Source: Diadema setosum (lineage: Eukaryota; Echinodermata; Echinoidea; Diadematoida; Diadematidae). From it: a stretch of DNA of 64,000 bases. A program made the translations under genes and the position numbers. Location: NCBI GenBank assembly GCA_033980235.1, contig CM067064.1, forward strand, positions 29,017,781 to 29,081,780. The letters are read 5' to 3'. Below are positions 11,351 to 23,347 of this stretch, piece by piece (within the stretch, counting starts at the first letter, position 1; each line of letters begins with the position of its first letter). The notes beneath the pieces are model-generated. The model worked only from the letters and a program-made list of their open reading frames with translations. It was not told the DNA's origin and did no database searches.

Positions 11351-13321
11351 CAAATTACATGAAGTTTGTTATGACCTTCAGCGCGAGGCAAAGCGAAGTG
11401 TAGATAAAGGAACCAATACAGTGTACTTGAACGTGTTCGAGAGATAATCAGTGATTACAATGGTGGTTTCTTACCAAAATAAACAAACTGTTCCTGTGTG
11501 CTATTAATTGTCTCAACTTACGAAAGCTGATACCTTACAACTGCACAAAGTGTTACCAAGCGTGGCTTGGGTTAGAGGTAGCAAGGCACCAGATGAGACT
11601 GATTACAAATGGTAAAACTGGAATAGGAGACAAGACAATATGATATTCGTTTTATACATTACTCGAGAAAAAAAATGACAATCGATTATAAAAGGCACGT
11701 GGTCCAGCACGGTGTTGCAGTGACGATTTAGTGAAAACTTCACAAACGAGTCCCTGTACAAACAACGTCACTATGACAGCCTCAAATCTTTAAAAGGTAA
11801 TCACTAGGATATTATTTTCGTGGGAATTGGGCTCTCTGTGAAAATGGGCGTGTCTTCAAACTCTCAAAACTTGGGGGTGGGGTTTAGAAAGAGGGGCTTG
11901 AATGACTAAGCATTTTTTTTTTCCGAGCTAGAGCTCGGCATACAGCTACTTGTGTTTACTTCCAACAGATTAGCAGCTACAACCAGACGTGCAATCTACC
12001 TGGTCCACATTTCTCTTTTTCCAGGTAAGGTTTCGAAAATTAACTGTTACCATTATCATTATTTACAAAATGGATGGAATACGTTGTTTTGCATTAAAAA
12101 CATTACTGAGTGTAGGTATAATAGTGACGGTGTCAGTCATGACGGCCTTTTCAAGATAGTGGCGGTTTATTTCACGGTTCTTCCAGGCTAGATAATTCAA
12201 CATCATTGTACATTTAGCATATCTTTGTGGCCATTGCTTGGATGACCTATAATAATAATGATAGAGAAAATTAAAGAAAAATCAAACTTTTGCTTATCTC
12301 AAGTAATAGTACATACGAGGAGTCATTCATATGACAAATGGCTGTAATAGATTGAAATGACACGGCACAACATTGTAAGTAAAATTTTGTAAGTCAAGTG
12401 CTAAAGTTATGGGGTATTTTTGACCTCACTGGTGAAAAGCATAGCGTGCAGTCTAGTTGATTTTACAGAGTAAAAGGGATAATACATAGTTTTTCATTTT
12501 TTCCTGCTTTTAAGAAAAATAAAGTGAGCCCTTGATTACTTTGATTAGCTTTTAGGTGTAATTTTAGATAAAGTTGAGGCAAGTGATCCTGACTGAGGTC
12601 TTAACCCACGGGCTATTTAGTAATGTCAACGAAGGATGGATAGTGGCAATTATCTTTTACTATATGGAGTGGTAAACTACAAATGTACGGATTGTATATA
12701 GCGTCTATGTCTGGTCGAAGAATGCTTGAAAGAATCCACAGATGTAATTGTCTTGAGTGTTTGTTTTAGGCATAGTCCACGGATAATCCAAACTGCCTGA
12801 TTGTTTATCATTAGTTGATCATCAAGTATTGATATCAATAATATCTCTGTTTTGTTGGGTTTTTTTCTGCACGTGCGAAAAAAAAAACCCCAAAACAAAC
12901 TGTGACGACATCGCATATGCTGTAGGAGAGACTAATACCTTCTCGAAATAACTCATGATCTTTTTGCAAAGAACTTTTTTTTTCACATTCTTCCTGTATG
13001 TATTATAGACACACCACAACGATGCTTTATGGCATATCGATAATATATATCCTTTCGCCTGAAGTAAGTCATCCTTGGTCGACAGTGATGTAATAATTAT
13101 GATACACAATACACAATAAAAACAACATCAATCAACGGCAATCAGTGTAAAACCGTCAGAGGTTATCGGCCTTGAGGATAATATTGTTTGAGAGAACTTC
13201 AAAGAAAACAGTGCTACATTAAAGTAACAGTATGAAGTAAGACATATTAAAGTGCAATTAGGAATGATAATAAAATGAATTACACCATCATGAACACTGT
13301 TACACGGTCATCCCGACCACT
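11351..13321. other. Intergenic / 5' region of gene 1; possible non-coding exon at 11969-12024
   Basis: No coding region recognised. A short segment, 11969-12024, is preceded by ttactttccaacag-like acceptor sequence and followed by a good donor (CCAG|GTAAGG at 12025). Because coding exon 1 of gene 1 is itself preceded by an acceptor-like ctcgcgctccag at 13679-13690, this could be a 5' UTR exon of gene 1. This is inference only; transcript data would decide it. Confidence 0.25.
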
Positions 13322-13650
13322 TAAGGCGTAATTTACCATTTCCAAATGAAACAAAAACCCATGCTTAGTGCTTCAAATACTTCTAAAATGTGAATTGGGA
13401 ATAGAAACAACTAATGTAAAAGTTGTTTCAGTATAATCAATGTTAAGTATTGCTAAGTACATAAAAAGGGAACAATATCTATAATAAAAATGTGTCTATC
13501 GACAGTTACAGTTTAGTGGAAAATTAATGATATTCCCTGTATATTTTAGGCTTATTACGAAATGTTTGTATGTCAGGATGTTTTGTAATACAACTAACCT
13601 ACATATTTGCATCAAATGTGATATCTCGAACATTTTTAAATCACTGCTCC
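13322..13650 (+). repeat. Non-coding block upstream of gene 1, paralogous to 61714-62057
   Basis: About 330 bp ending just upstream of gene 1 exon 1 align by eye, same orientation, with 61714-62057. Shared landmarks include atgaaacaaaaac, ataatcaatgtt, attttaggctt, gcatcaaatgtgata-ctcgaaca and cactgctcc. Only the block up to 'ctgctcc' is shared; exon 1 itself is not present at the second site. Confidence 0.65.
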
Positions 13651-13710
13651 CATCAATATGATAAACAATAACTTTGAACTCGCGCTCCAGGAAACGACGC
13701 ATCATCGATC

Positions 13711-13975
13711 ATGGCTACAGGGGTTGTCCTCATCACCGGTTGCTCTTCAGGAATTGGTCTCTCCACGGCAGTCAAGCTGGCCCAGGACCCAAAGAAGTCG
13801 TTCCTGGTCTACGCCACCATGAGGAACCTGGCAAAGAAGGGAGAACTCGTGGAAGCAGCCGGCAGCGCCCTCAACAGGACTCTCTTCATCCTCCAACTGG
13901 ACATCACGAAAGAAGAACAGATTGTTTCAGTCATTAAGGAGATCATGAAGAGACACAGCCGAATCGACATCATCG
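13711..13975 (+). CDS. Gene 1 coding exon 1
   Basis: Begins with ATG GCT in the context gatcATGG and encodes the Rossmann cofactor-binding half, including TGCSSGIG. It ends with ATC G before donor GTTAGT (phase 1). Exon sequence is clearly richer in GC than the flanks. An acceptor-like ctcgcgctccag just before 13691 suggests that the transcript begins in an upstream exon. Confidence 0.9.
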
Positions 13976-16900
13976 GTTAGTATAAAAAAAAATGCACAGC
14001 TGAGCAGAGAGTGCCTAAGTGCAGATAAAGCGCACTCGAAGGTGTTTGCAATGGTAAAGGGTCAATTGTGAGGGTGTACCCGAGAGTGAGTAGCACCTCT
14101 ACTGACCTCATTAACTCAAACTTGAGCAATATTTGTTTTATAACCTGGGTCTGCGAACGATTTCTTTGAAGTATTTTTTATGGGTGAATACTAGTTGGGA
14201 ACATGTAGATCTTACGGCATGATGTCCGAAGATGTTCAATACATTCCTCAACATGAACTTAGAAGTTCTTTACAGTAGGCCTAAGCATACTAAATGTGAT
14301 TGAGCGCGAGCTTGAAATTGATAGAACAGTGTAGAGTGAGTGCTGCTAAAGTATAAATATAGCCCCTGTGAATGTCCCTTTTAATTTCTTGAAAGTCCTT
14401 TGCTCACTCTTCTTTTTCAACTCTCGTAACTTTTGAAAGAATAATGCTACAGCTTTGAGTTGACATCGATCATGGAGAGAATGAGTAAATGAAGCATGCT
14501 TAATTTCAGCTTAGATAATCCCTTCATCATTGTTACTCCGGTGGTCTACATCCTTTTTTTTTTTGTCCCATTCACTGCACAGCTAGCACGGTTTGATAAA
14601 GATTAAGCGTTTGAATTAACTTTGTTCATTAGATTCTCTTTTTTTCAGTTCACACCTTTCCAGAGTGTGCTGTCTCCTTCCGATATTTACATTGGTTTAT
14701 CTGGGAGAGTCCATATACATCATTTTAAAGCTTAAAGTCTACTCTTTCAGAACCTGCCCTTAGATAAAAATCCATGTCTGGCGACTTTTTGTTGGTTTTG
14801 TGATGCAGAGTCACTAGTAAACGCTTATATGAAAGAAACCAACGTTTTTAGTCCCTCTGAAGGAGGCACAGTTGTGTAAATATTCAGAGAAGTAATACAA
14901 CAATTATATAATATTGGAGTGGTATATCAGATATATTCATGTTGATGAATGCAATATATCTGATAAACCACGAAAGAAATCCAGTATTATCATTATTATT
15001 ATACATACAAACCACTTTCCACGACAACACCACATTCAACCCCCCCCCAAAAAAAAAAATGAAAAAGGGTTTCACTCGCCATTATACTATTGTTTACAAA
15101 ATCTAACTTTTCACCTTGTATACGGACGTGTATCTACGCACAGTACAGTACAGTACATGCATAGGTATCAGCTTATTCTATATTCAGTCTCACGCATTAC
15201 GATCAATAAGTGTCTCACTTTTAGTCGAGAATAGAACTGTCGATGAAAGCTAACCTCTACAAAGTGTATTTCATGGATTCCTATGTTTCATGCAACTACT
15301 CAGTCGTCCTGAAACATACGTCAAAATAGCTGCTATGTTTTTAACTTTCTGACCTTGGAGATTTGTGTCTCTTTTGAGTAACATTGACGATACCTTCTTG
15401 TTTCCTAGTGAACAACGCCGCATTTGGTTACTTGGGACTCTTCGAACAGATGCCGATGGCGGACATGAGGAAAATGATGGAAACAAACATGGTCGGAACG
15501 TACCGCCTGATCCAAGAAGTGATTCCAATTATGAAGCGGCAGAAATCTGGGCGCATCATCAACATTAGCAGTCTTGGGGGAATCACCGGTGTGTTGATCT
15601 TATTATTATTATTATTGTTTTTTTTTTTTTGGGGGGGGGGGGTTTGGGGGGGGTGGGGGTGGGGGTGGGTGGGTGGGTAGGGTGGGTCGTGCTTGAATAT
15701 TATGAGTATGTGTGTGCGTGTGTGTTGCTAAAGTGTGTCGCGCCTGTGATAGTAAAGCAAATTTCATAAATATTTTCCGCTAATCTATACGAAGAGTAAT
15801 GCCTTTCGAACCACCAGTCTGCATGCCCGCGATTAACTAATGATTTTTGTGTATGATTAAACACCACGTTATGGTATCGAACTTGAGCCACTCAACCACA
15901 AGTCAATCAAATTACGTAACGTCACATATACATTTTTTTAGTAGCGTTTTTCTTAATATGATTAGCACTGTTGTTTTTAAACAAGTTCCCGCAGCAGTGG
16001 AAAGTATAGATAGTAAATAACACACACACTGAACAATGAACAGGAGGTAATGATAACTGAGGCCTGGTTTAGCAACCCTCTTACTGAGCCATTTTCAAAT
16101 GATAATGAAAGTAACGGGGCACTGGAGTCTAGTAAATTGTAACTGTAAAAGGTTTGGGAGTCTCTAGAAATGTTTGCCGTTTTCTTTCTCATTTTTGATA
16201 TACTGGAAATTCTGAAATTGAGTGTATATGTTGTTGTTGTTTTTAAAAAAAGAGAGAGAGAGAAAGAAAGGGAACTTGATAAAAAAAAAAATCATTTTCC
16301 CAGACAACAGTGACATGAAATCAGATGATGATAAACCTTAAAGAAATAAAACATCGGTATTAGATATACAATATCATGTCTCCACGAGGGAGCTCATAAT
16401 CATTGTCTCCAAGAGGGAGCTCATAAAAAATATATCCACGCGGGAGACAATAATCAATATCCCCATGAGGAAGCTCGTTAATACTGAATGTCTTCCCTGG
16501 GGAGCTCATAACAAAAATGAATAATGATATAATTGATTGAATAATTGATAATGAATGTCTCCACGAGGGAGCTGATAATGAATGGCTCCACGAGGGAACA
16601 GATAATGAATGTCTCCCCAAGGGAGCTCATACCGAATGTCTCCACGAGGAATCTCAACCTAAATGTCTCCAAGAGGGAGCTCATGATGTAGGTCTCCGCG
16701 AGAAGTTCATAATAAATATCTCAATGAGGGAGCTTATGATTAATGTCTCCACGAGGGATCTCAAAGTAAATGTCTCCACGAGGGAGCTCATAATGAATGT
16801 CTCCACGCGGGAGCTCATATAGAATGTCTCAACGAGGGTTGTCATAATAAATGTCTCCACGCAGGAGCTCATAATGAATGCCTCCACGAGGGAGTTCATA

Positions 16901-18742
16901 TATTTTTATTGAATGTCTCCACGAGGAAGCTCATAATTAATGTCTCCACGAGGGAGCTCATATAGAATGTCTCAACGAGGGTTGTCATAATAAATGTCTC
17001 CACGCAGGAGCTCATAATGAATGCCTCCACGAGGGAGTTCATATTGAATGTCTCCACGAGGAAGCTCATAATGAATGTCTCCACGCGGGAGCTCATATAG
17101 AATGTCTCAACGAGGGTTGTCATAATAAATGTCTCTACGCAGGAGCTCATAATGAATGCCTCCACGAGGGAGTTCATATATTTTTATTGAATGTCTCCAC
17201 AAGGAAGCTCATAATGAATGTCTCCACGCGGGAACTCATATAGAATGTCTCAACGAGGGTTGTCATGATAAATGTCTCCACGCGGGAGCTCAAAATGAAT
17301 GCCTCCACGAGGGAACTCATATTGAATGTCTCCAGAGGGAGCTTATGATTATTTCCGAAAAAAAGTTTGTACAGTTTTTTATTATTACTAGAATATTCAA
17401 TGCGAAATCAATAGTAAAATGTGTTTGTTGTCCTGATTTTAACTTGTCGTCGATGCATACTTCACAATTTCAATTTTATAGTGTACATGACAGTGTTTTA
17501 TTGATATCACGCAATCAATACAGGTTTTCCGTTTGGGTCCGTCTACGCTTCGACAAAGTTTGCAATGGAGGGCTTGACGGAATCTCTGTATCCCGAGCTG
17601 CGATGCTTTGGAGTGTGGTAAGCGAGAGTATTGAATTTGAAAATACAATGTATCAGAAGCAATATGCAAATAAAACTCTGTTCATGTGTACGTTACAAAA
17701 TCCCTGGTTTCACAGTAGATTTGACAAAGAGATTGATTTGGGCATTACGTATTCTCAGAAAAAGATTTGTAAAAAAATGAAATAACGTATTAATTGTGCT
17801 CGTAGCGGTACGAAGATTATGCGTAAGTGCAGAAGTCATGAATTGTCAAGTCTGGCTCGTCAATACTTGTCGCAATAGATCAAGGAGAGGTCGGTAAGAG
17901 CTCGTGTCTAATAGCAATCGATCATTTGGTCGAGATGGGTAGGGTTTAATGGGGCGATTGGGCTTGGTCGAATTTATCTAATCGGCAGTGGCAAACCCAT
18001 CTTTAAAACAAACATTTTATCTCTTCCCCAAATGATGAATTTAAAGAGCGATAGCAGAAATAGTCTTCAAGGTCTGGGAATCATATTGGTGTCATTGTTA
18101 GTATAATCGTCATAACAATGTGTAAATATTGATAGATAATTATTGTAGATGATCAACCAATGTATTTGTAAACGTTACCATCTCTCCGATTCAAATGAAA
18201 CTATCATTCATTGGTATGATGGTATGATCACGGATGTGATGATGATACTGGTGTTGCGTTTGCCATCCAAGCAGTTGAAGGTTGAATATACTGCAACGTA
18301 TTTTAATGAGTAATGAAATGTTGAAAGCGTTTAACAAGATTATCATACATGTATTACCTAAAATTTACCTGTAGGAATTCCGGCTTTCTTCGCCGTCATT
18401 ATTGCATAGACTAGAAGTAGTCATGCAAGTACATAATATACAGATTTACATTACTCATATTATAAAAGTATACATTATTCCATGTCTATTCACTTTCATT
18501 CCAACAATCAAAATCTGTGGCAGGATAACGTCGATTTGTCCCGGTGGAGTCGTCACCAAGTTCTCGGAGAACATGTCCTCCAATAAAACTGGTTCGGCCG
18601 ACCTGCATCAAGCGGCAAAAGGAATCGACCCGAACGACAAATCAGGACAGGTATAATCAACCAACTTTCAACACATATACACAAACACACTATAATGTAA
18701 AGCTCGACATCAATAACTGGTGGACTTTGGTATATGTTAATG

Positions 18743-18778
<36 letters not shown>

Positions 18779-18830
18779 TATATGTATGTATATATGCATT
18801 ATTATGTATATATTATGTATATATATTATG

Positions 18831-18880
<50 letters not shown>

Positions 18881-19465
18881 CGTGTGTGTGCGTTTGTGTG
18901 TATTATACAAGTATTCAGAATGATGCATCTCGTTGAGTTTCAAAGTAGAAGTAGGTGTATTGGTAGAAGAATGCTTATATATAATAAATATAGGTCTAGT
19001 TATACAGCAAATGCCGCAGTAAACAAATAACGTGATGTTGAATTAACTGAGATACAGACAGATGACAGACTTACATAGTTACATACAGAACATGGTGGTA
19101 CAGAAACATCATCACTTTTGTCACTGTACTTGAAATCATTTTACACAAGTTGGAATTATCCTTGAAGATAATCATCCCCATAGTTGTTGTCATCATGGTC
19201 ATTTTTTTATCTGGTTTTTTTTTCCCCATTACAGATTCTATCTTCCTTCATAGCAGATCTCAACGAGCAAATGATGCCGAGCAGTCAGCAACCCGAGGAC
19301 ATCGCCGATGTGGTGATCGAGTGCCTGGCCGCCGGGCAGCCCAAGGTTCGCTATTTCACCAGCGATTTAGGGAAGGGTATGATGGCACAGAAATACGCCG
19401 ATGGCATCGGGGCGAACGGGTCTGATATGTGGTACCAGATGATGGCAAAGACGGAAACCGCTTAA
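13711..19465 (+). CDS. Gene 1: RDH8/HSD17B1-like short-chain dehydrogenase (5 coding exons)
   Basis: Spliced product of 298 aa from exons 13711-13975, 15409-15588, 17524-17617, 18524-18650 and 19235-19465. It is a classical SDR oxidoreductase: TGCSSGIG cofactor motif at residues 9-16, NNAA at 90-93, and catalytic Asn115, Ser143, Tyr156 and Lys160 (YASTK). The VYATMR segment after the second strand carries an Arg of the kind that favours NADP(H) in this subfamily. The position of the catalytic residues is within one of human HSD17B1, and the length fits RDH8/HSD17B1 (about 300-330 aa). The known family reduces or oxidises retinoids or steroids; the substrate here cannot be read. Gene 2 is its tandem paralogue on the same strand. 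Introns contain a G-run, a 27-bp minisatellite and AT/GT repeats. No stops or frameshifts. Confidence 0.9.
14910..14988. other. Imperfect hairpin in gene 1 intron 1
   Basis: Arms 14919-14937 and 14953-14971 pair over 19 positions with one mismatch around a 15-nt loop, and an outer AATATTGGA/TCCAGTATT pair extends the stem after an internal bulge. Size and shape resemble a microRNA precursor, but AT-rich palindromes are common, so only the structure is claimed. Confidence 0.4.
15409..15588 (+). CDS. Gene 1 coding exon 2
   Basis: Acceptor ttcctag precedes it. It encodes VNNAAFGYLGLFEQ through NISSLGGIT, with catalytic Asn115 and Ser143, and ends at ACC G before GTGTGT (phase 1). It has the same length (180 bp) as exon 2 of gene 2. 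A second GT two bases downstream is possible, but the phase of exon 3 and the comparison with gene 2 favour this one. Confidence 0.9.
15601..15688 (+). repeat. TTA/T-tract and G-rich tract near the exon 2 donor
   Basis: A (TTA)n and T-run is followed from 15631 by G-runs of 12, 8, 5, 5, 3, 3, 3, 3 and 3 separated by one to three bases. This meets the usual pattern for a G-quadruplex in the nascent transcript. It starts about 40 nt after the exon 2 splice donor. Confidence 0.85.
16375..17349. repeat. 27-bp minisatellite in gene 1 intron 2
   Basis: About 33-36 tandem copies of a 27-bp unit built on AATGTCTCCACGAGGGAGCT followed by CATAATG. Copies differ at a few sites, and a five-unit pattern containing GGGTTGT and GCAGGAGCT variants recurs, showing higher-order amplification. 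A small tattttta insertion appears near 16905 and 17177, and a unit-poor gap lies near 16510-16550. Because 27 is divisible by three, several frames on both strands stay open; they are not genes. Confidence 0.95.
17524..17617 (+). CDS. Gene 1 coding exon 3
   Basis: 94 bp between acceptor caatacag and donor GTAAGC. It encodes FPFGSVYASTKFAMEGLTES and LYPELRCFGV, i.e. the catalytic YxxxK (Tyr156, Lys160). Intron phases are 1 and 2. It has exactly the length of exon 3 in gene 2, and 23 of about 31 residues are identical. A longer open frame running through it from the minisatellite is in the wrong frame. Confidence 0.9.
18524..18650 (+). CDS. Gene 1 coding exon 4
   Basis: Acceptor tctgtggcag, donor GTATAA (phase 0). 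It encodes ITSICPGGVVTKFSENMSSN and the segment ending KSGQ. The CPG motif after the sixth strand is typical of SDRs and positions the cofactor nicotinamide. It is four codons shorter than exon 4 of gene 2. Confidence 0.9.
18745..18900. repeat. AT/GT dinucleotide repeats in gene 1 intron 4
   Basis: Runs of TA interleaved with tgta/tgca, followed by (TG)n with interruptions. Simple repeat only. Confidence 0.95.
19235..19465 (+). CDS. Gene 1 coding exon 5 (C-terminus)
   Basis: Acceptor cattacag. It encodes ILSSFIADLNEQMMPSSQQP through the C-terminal WYQMMAKTETA and a TAA stop at 19463-19465. The RYFTSDLGKG...YADGIGA segment matches RYGTSDYSWG...YADGLGA in gene 2, giving confidence in frame and splice site. 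Confidence 0.9.
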   Translation: MLSSFIADLNEQMMPSSQQPEDIADVVIECLAAGQPKVRYFTSDLGKGMMAQKYADGIGANGSDMWYQMMAKTETA

Positions 19466-19567
19466 AGAGGAAGCAGCGTGCCTTCTTAAAGAGGAAAAGT
19501 CGCCCAAAACATAAATAAACTTCAAAAGAAAGGGAACAATGTTTCCTACAGAACCGTACAAACAATG

Positions 19568-19590
19568 AATAAAAGTGGATAAGAAATAAA
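19568..19590 (+). terminator. Probable polyadenylation signals of gene 1
   Basis: AATAAA occurs at 19568-19573 and again at 19585-19590, about 100-125 nt after the stop codon. The spacing is normal for a short 3' UTR. Confidence 0.6.
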
Positions 19591-19599
19591 GAAGAAATG

Positions 19600-22500
19600 A
19601 CAATTTAAAATTTCATATTTTTAAAGAAAACAGTGCTCGGCCAGTCCTTAGGAATATTCAAATCAGCAACTTCGAATTCATTGTATAAAGAGAAAGGGCA
19701 AAAATCTAATATTTTAACTGTATAACTATAAAACTTGCTTTGAAATCACCAGAATAAATCAGAGCAAATGTTAACCCTCATATGTCTTGGTATAGGAACA
19801 TGCTTTTACTTGTACTAGCTAAAAATAACATTTTTTCCCCGAATTTCATTTATATCATTTATGAAAAATTGTGAGGGTATGACATCATCACCTCGCCCAT
19901 TTAAATATTCAGAAGGACAGGTCAAGAACAACTGCTTTTTGCAAAATGTCAAGTTTTGCATATTATGTAGTATATTCCTTCTTATCCTATTTTCCCTTTT
20001 GTATCTTTCTGTAGGAAATATTGATTTTATCCCTCTTTTCAAGTTCATTATTTTTGCGTGTATTTCTTCTTTAATTAAGTGGGTTTCAAGGATTCTCTGC
20101 CAGAGGGGTCCACAACCATTCGTACAGGAATGTAAAGTTTAGCTTTAGTTGATGCCAAACTTAGTCGGGAGAAAAATAATGCAACATTATATATACATGA
20201 TATACATAACATGTATATATATAATTTATATATATATTAATCATCTGCAATTTTCATACCTTGCCATCACGGGTGGATAGGTCAAGAGAGACAATACTGG
20301 AATAACATGTACACGATAGGGTCTTTTGTATTCAACGCAGGGTTCTCAACTGAAATCGAATTTTCACCTTATCAGCGAATGGTAATGAACTGAAATATCA
20401 GATATTTTTAATATCACATATCCAGAGGTTATGTGTTGTTTACGCTGACATGCTCTAGTCTTAAGTACAAAATTCTAGTCTAAAATACAAAATTCTTTAG
20501 TAGATTGACAGTGATTGATAAGGCCCGGCACACAAGGTGAGCTAAACGTAGGCATCACTTTGTTTGTCTTGGCATTGGGAACACCTACTGGGAACAAGTG
20601 GAAACAAGTGGAAATGCAACACTATACTTTGTAATCACTTAATTATAGTTTTCAAGTGCAGAGGACCAATTAGCTACTGGCATGGATCCTGGAAACAAGA
20701 AAATGAAAAGTAACTTTACATGTGATAATTACTTACAGCATTGACAAAAGGTGGATGTTGCGACAAATATTTACCTTTACACGATTGCTGGTTGTCATCA
20801 TAGTATATAGAATTAATCTTTTTATATTTTTATATTGTGATATTGTGAGTTCAAATTACTGTTAGAAGTTTAGTTTATATATTTGTCTATAGAAACTTTT
20901 TTTTTTTTGAGCGTTAGAAGGATTAGATATTCAAAATGATGTCTGTTTATCGCCGAATATCGCATGAAAACTATCTTATGGCTTTGTTCTCGATGATACA
21001 TAATAAGCACCGTGAGCATTCATAACATTACCATAAAGATTGATTTCGACAACATACATCCATCTTGTTTTATGCGGTAAATAAAAGTCTGTGTACAGTG
21101 GTGACAAAACCGAATACTGTGTACTTTGTTTCTTGCTCTTACTTTGTTATTCCTATATTAAGTACTTTCAAATCGGCATTTACTAGCATTTAGGAAAATT
21201 AAAATATATAAATTGTGTTTTATTTATGTGGTTTGTGGTTCGTCTCCAGTAGAATAAGAGAGCTTGATATTTGAAATTTGAAATGCCAAATAATGAAGCA
21301 AAATAACCGTGAAATAACCTATGTCATTTTCAAAACAACTGAAAAAAAAAAACACACAAACACAATAGATTTTTTTTCAGTGTCCAATTTCGTGTGTTGG
21401 TTTACTCAGACTTGTGATCTTATCGACACTTTGAAATCCATTCGTAAAAGTGAAGTGCATATATATATTTTTTTTAATTTCATGATTCTTCGCTTTCAAA
21501 TGAAATCGACAAAAAGTCAAGTAGAATGTCACAAATACCGTCAGCAAAAATAAAAGAAAACTAACAAAGGAAAAAAAAAAGAAAAAGTATATACGTATGT
21601 TTCCGAGTTCTTCTTCCTCATGGAATATTTGTCTTATAAAAATTAATGTTTTCTATACCATGTTAAAGGTAATTATCAACCTAGAAGGTCAATAAAAAAG
21701 GGAAACTTTGCGAATGAGTGAACACATTCTTATTTTTTCAATTCCAAGGTACAAAAGTTTTGCAAAATTGCAAGTGAACATTTATTTGTCATTCATAAGT
21801 AGATGAGAACAAAAGACAAACTTCACACAATAAGAAACACGAATTGATTTCCAACAATAATCCTATAATCTCTATAATGTCTTTGTAGCCCCTATAGATA
21901 ATGAAAGACTTAAAATAATCTATCAAATTCAAATTAAATTGGCATTGGAAAAGAGACAATATGGCCTAACATGGAAAAGAATCTAAATGTTATTCATATG
22001 AGTAAAATTGAAAACAATACTTGATTCTTGAATTTGTCACTAATTCATGAACTCCGTTTATCACCTTTGCGGCTTCCCTATGAAGTTCGAGTTGATGACA
22101 AATATTCATTTTCCCCTTTAGGTTCCCAATTTGTCTTTATTGAGGGACATAAGGAGATGATAAAGAAAACGAAAACTTATTTTTACATATCCATTCATGT
22201 CTCTCATTTCGTTAATTTGGTGTTTTGCTATAATTACTATTTTGAGGGGTATTCTAAAATGAATAGAAATTTTCATTTTCAGCAATTTGTACTTTTGTGC
22301 CTTGGTAGAAAAAAACGAATGTGTTCACTCATGCGTAGAGTTTGACTCAGTGTTATCTTACTAGTGTGATAACCAATTGAATTTCATTTCTATCAAATTG
22401 AATTACCTAGTATATAATACACTTTTTATGTACTATGAGAAATACAAATTTGAAAAAAATGTGAATTTTCATTTTTTTTTGGGGGGGGGTGCTGCATGTC

Positions 22501-23205
22501 GATTTTGATGATCAGTGATACAAAAGAATGGATATGAAAGTAGATCGAAATGACGTTTCAATCGGATCGTCATTAACTCGTTCCATACAGGAGCCTTGTG
22601 GCTATAAAGATTTCAGAAATCAGTGTAAAACAGGTTAATACTTAGTAGAAAGATACAACTGAATCTTGAATAGCGATGAGCCATGTGTGTTCAGTAGATC
22701 TAGTTCCCTGGCCAAGCTTGGTGAAAATTCGTTCGTGCTTATTTTGCTTGTCAATCAAATCAAATCAAATCAAATCAAATCAAATCAAATCAAATCAAAA
22801 TGAATGGCACGGATATGACAATTTAAAAAAAAAGACATAGTCAATTGACAAAGTGCAGTTTATACTGCATGCAAAACAAAAATCTTTGTAAAACACTTAT
22901 AGTTGCGTATAATACAGAAAAAGCAGCACATATGATTCAATAAGGTAGCAGGAGACCGTCAGCATAAGCATGGCTTGACTGGGCTGATGGCCTCATTGGG
23001 AATATAACTCAGGTTTGCATCTCACGGGAAAGTAGTTGTATGTGTTTCGATATTATGCTTTAGAGGGATAAGTGGTTTGAACAAATCAGCTAGGCAGCTG
23101 GAGTATACATTGAGCTGTGTTCACGCTGATCAATCAGTTGTACTTGTAGGAACACAGAAAGCATGAAAGATATGGTACATTATAAAGATGATGACTGGCG
23201 GGGAA
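19600..23205. other. Intergenic, AT-rich; pentanucleotide repeat at 22754-22799
   Basis: No gene recognised. It contains a short AT palindromic stretch around 20190-20240 and about nine copies of AAATC at 22754-22799. Remaining open frames have no protein-like composition. Confidence 0.6.
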
Positions 23206-23347
23206 GGGGAACATACCGAATGTTCCACCCGAAGGGTTTGAAATGCTGTTGAGGGAGGTCATAATTCCCGAGACGAAGTCGAGGGACTTATAGCCTCCCG
23301 AAATAGCATTTCAAACCCTTCGGGTGGAACGTTCGGAACATGTTCCC
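23206..23347. repeat. Near-complete hairpin, MITE-like
   Basis: The left arm (GTTCCACCCGAAGGGTTTGA and onward to ATGCT) and the right arm (AGCATTTCAAACCCTTCGGG and onward) are reverse complements over about 30 bp with one mismatch. The pairing extends outward to GGGGAACAT/ATGTTCCC and inward through GGGAGG/CCTCCC, so almost the whole 142 bp folds back. There is no coding capacity and no evident target-site duplication. Confidence 0.7.

Noticed and set aside
16681..17785. Repeat proteins on both strands around 16.7-17.8 kb, including a plus-strand frame through gene 1 exon 3
   Set aside because: The frames are set by the 27-bp period; the plus-strand one reads exon 3 in the wrong frame.
18734..18943. 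Tyr/Ile- and Thr/His-rich frames
   Set aside because: Translations of AT and GT dinucleotide repeats.
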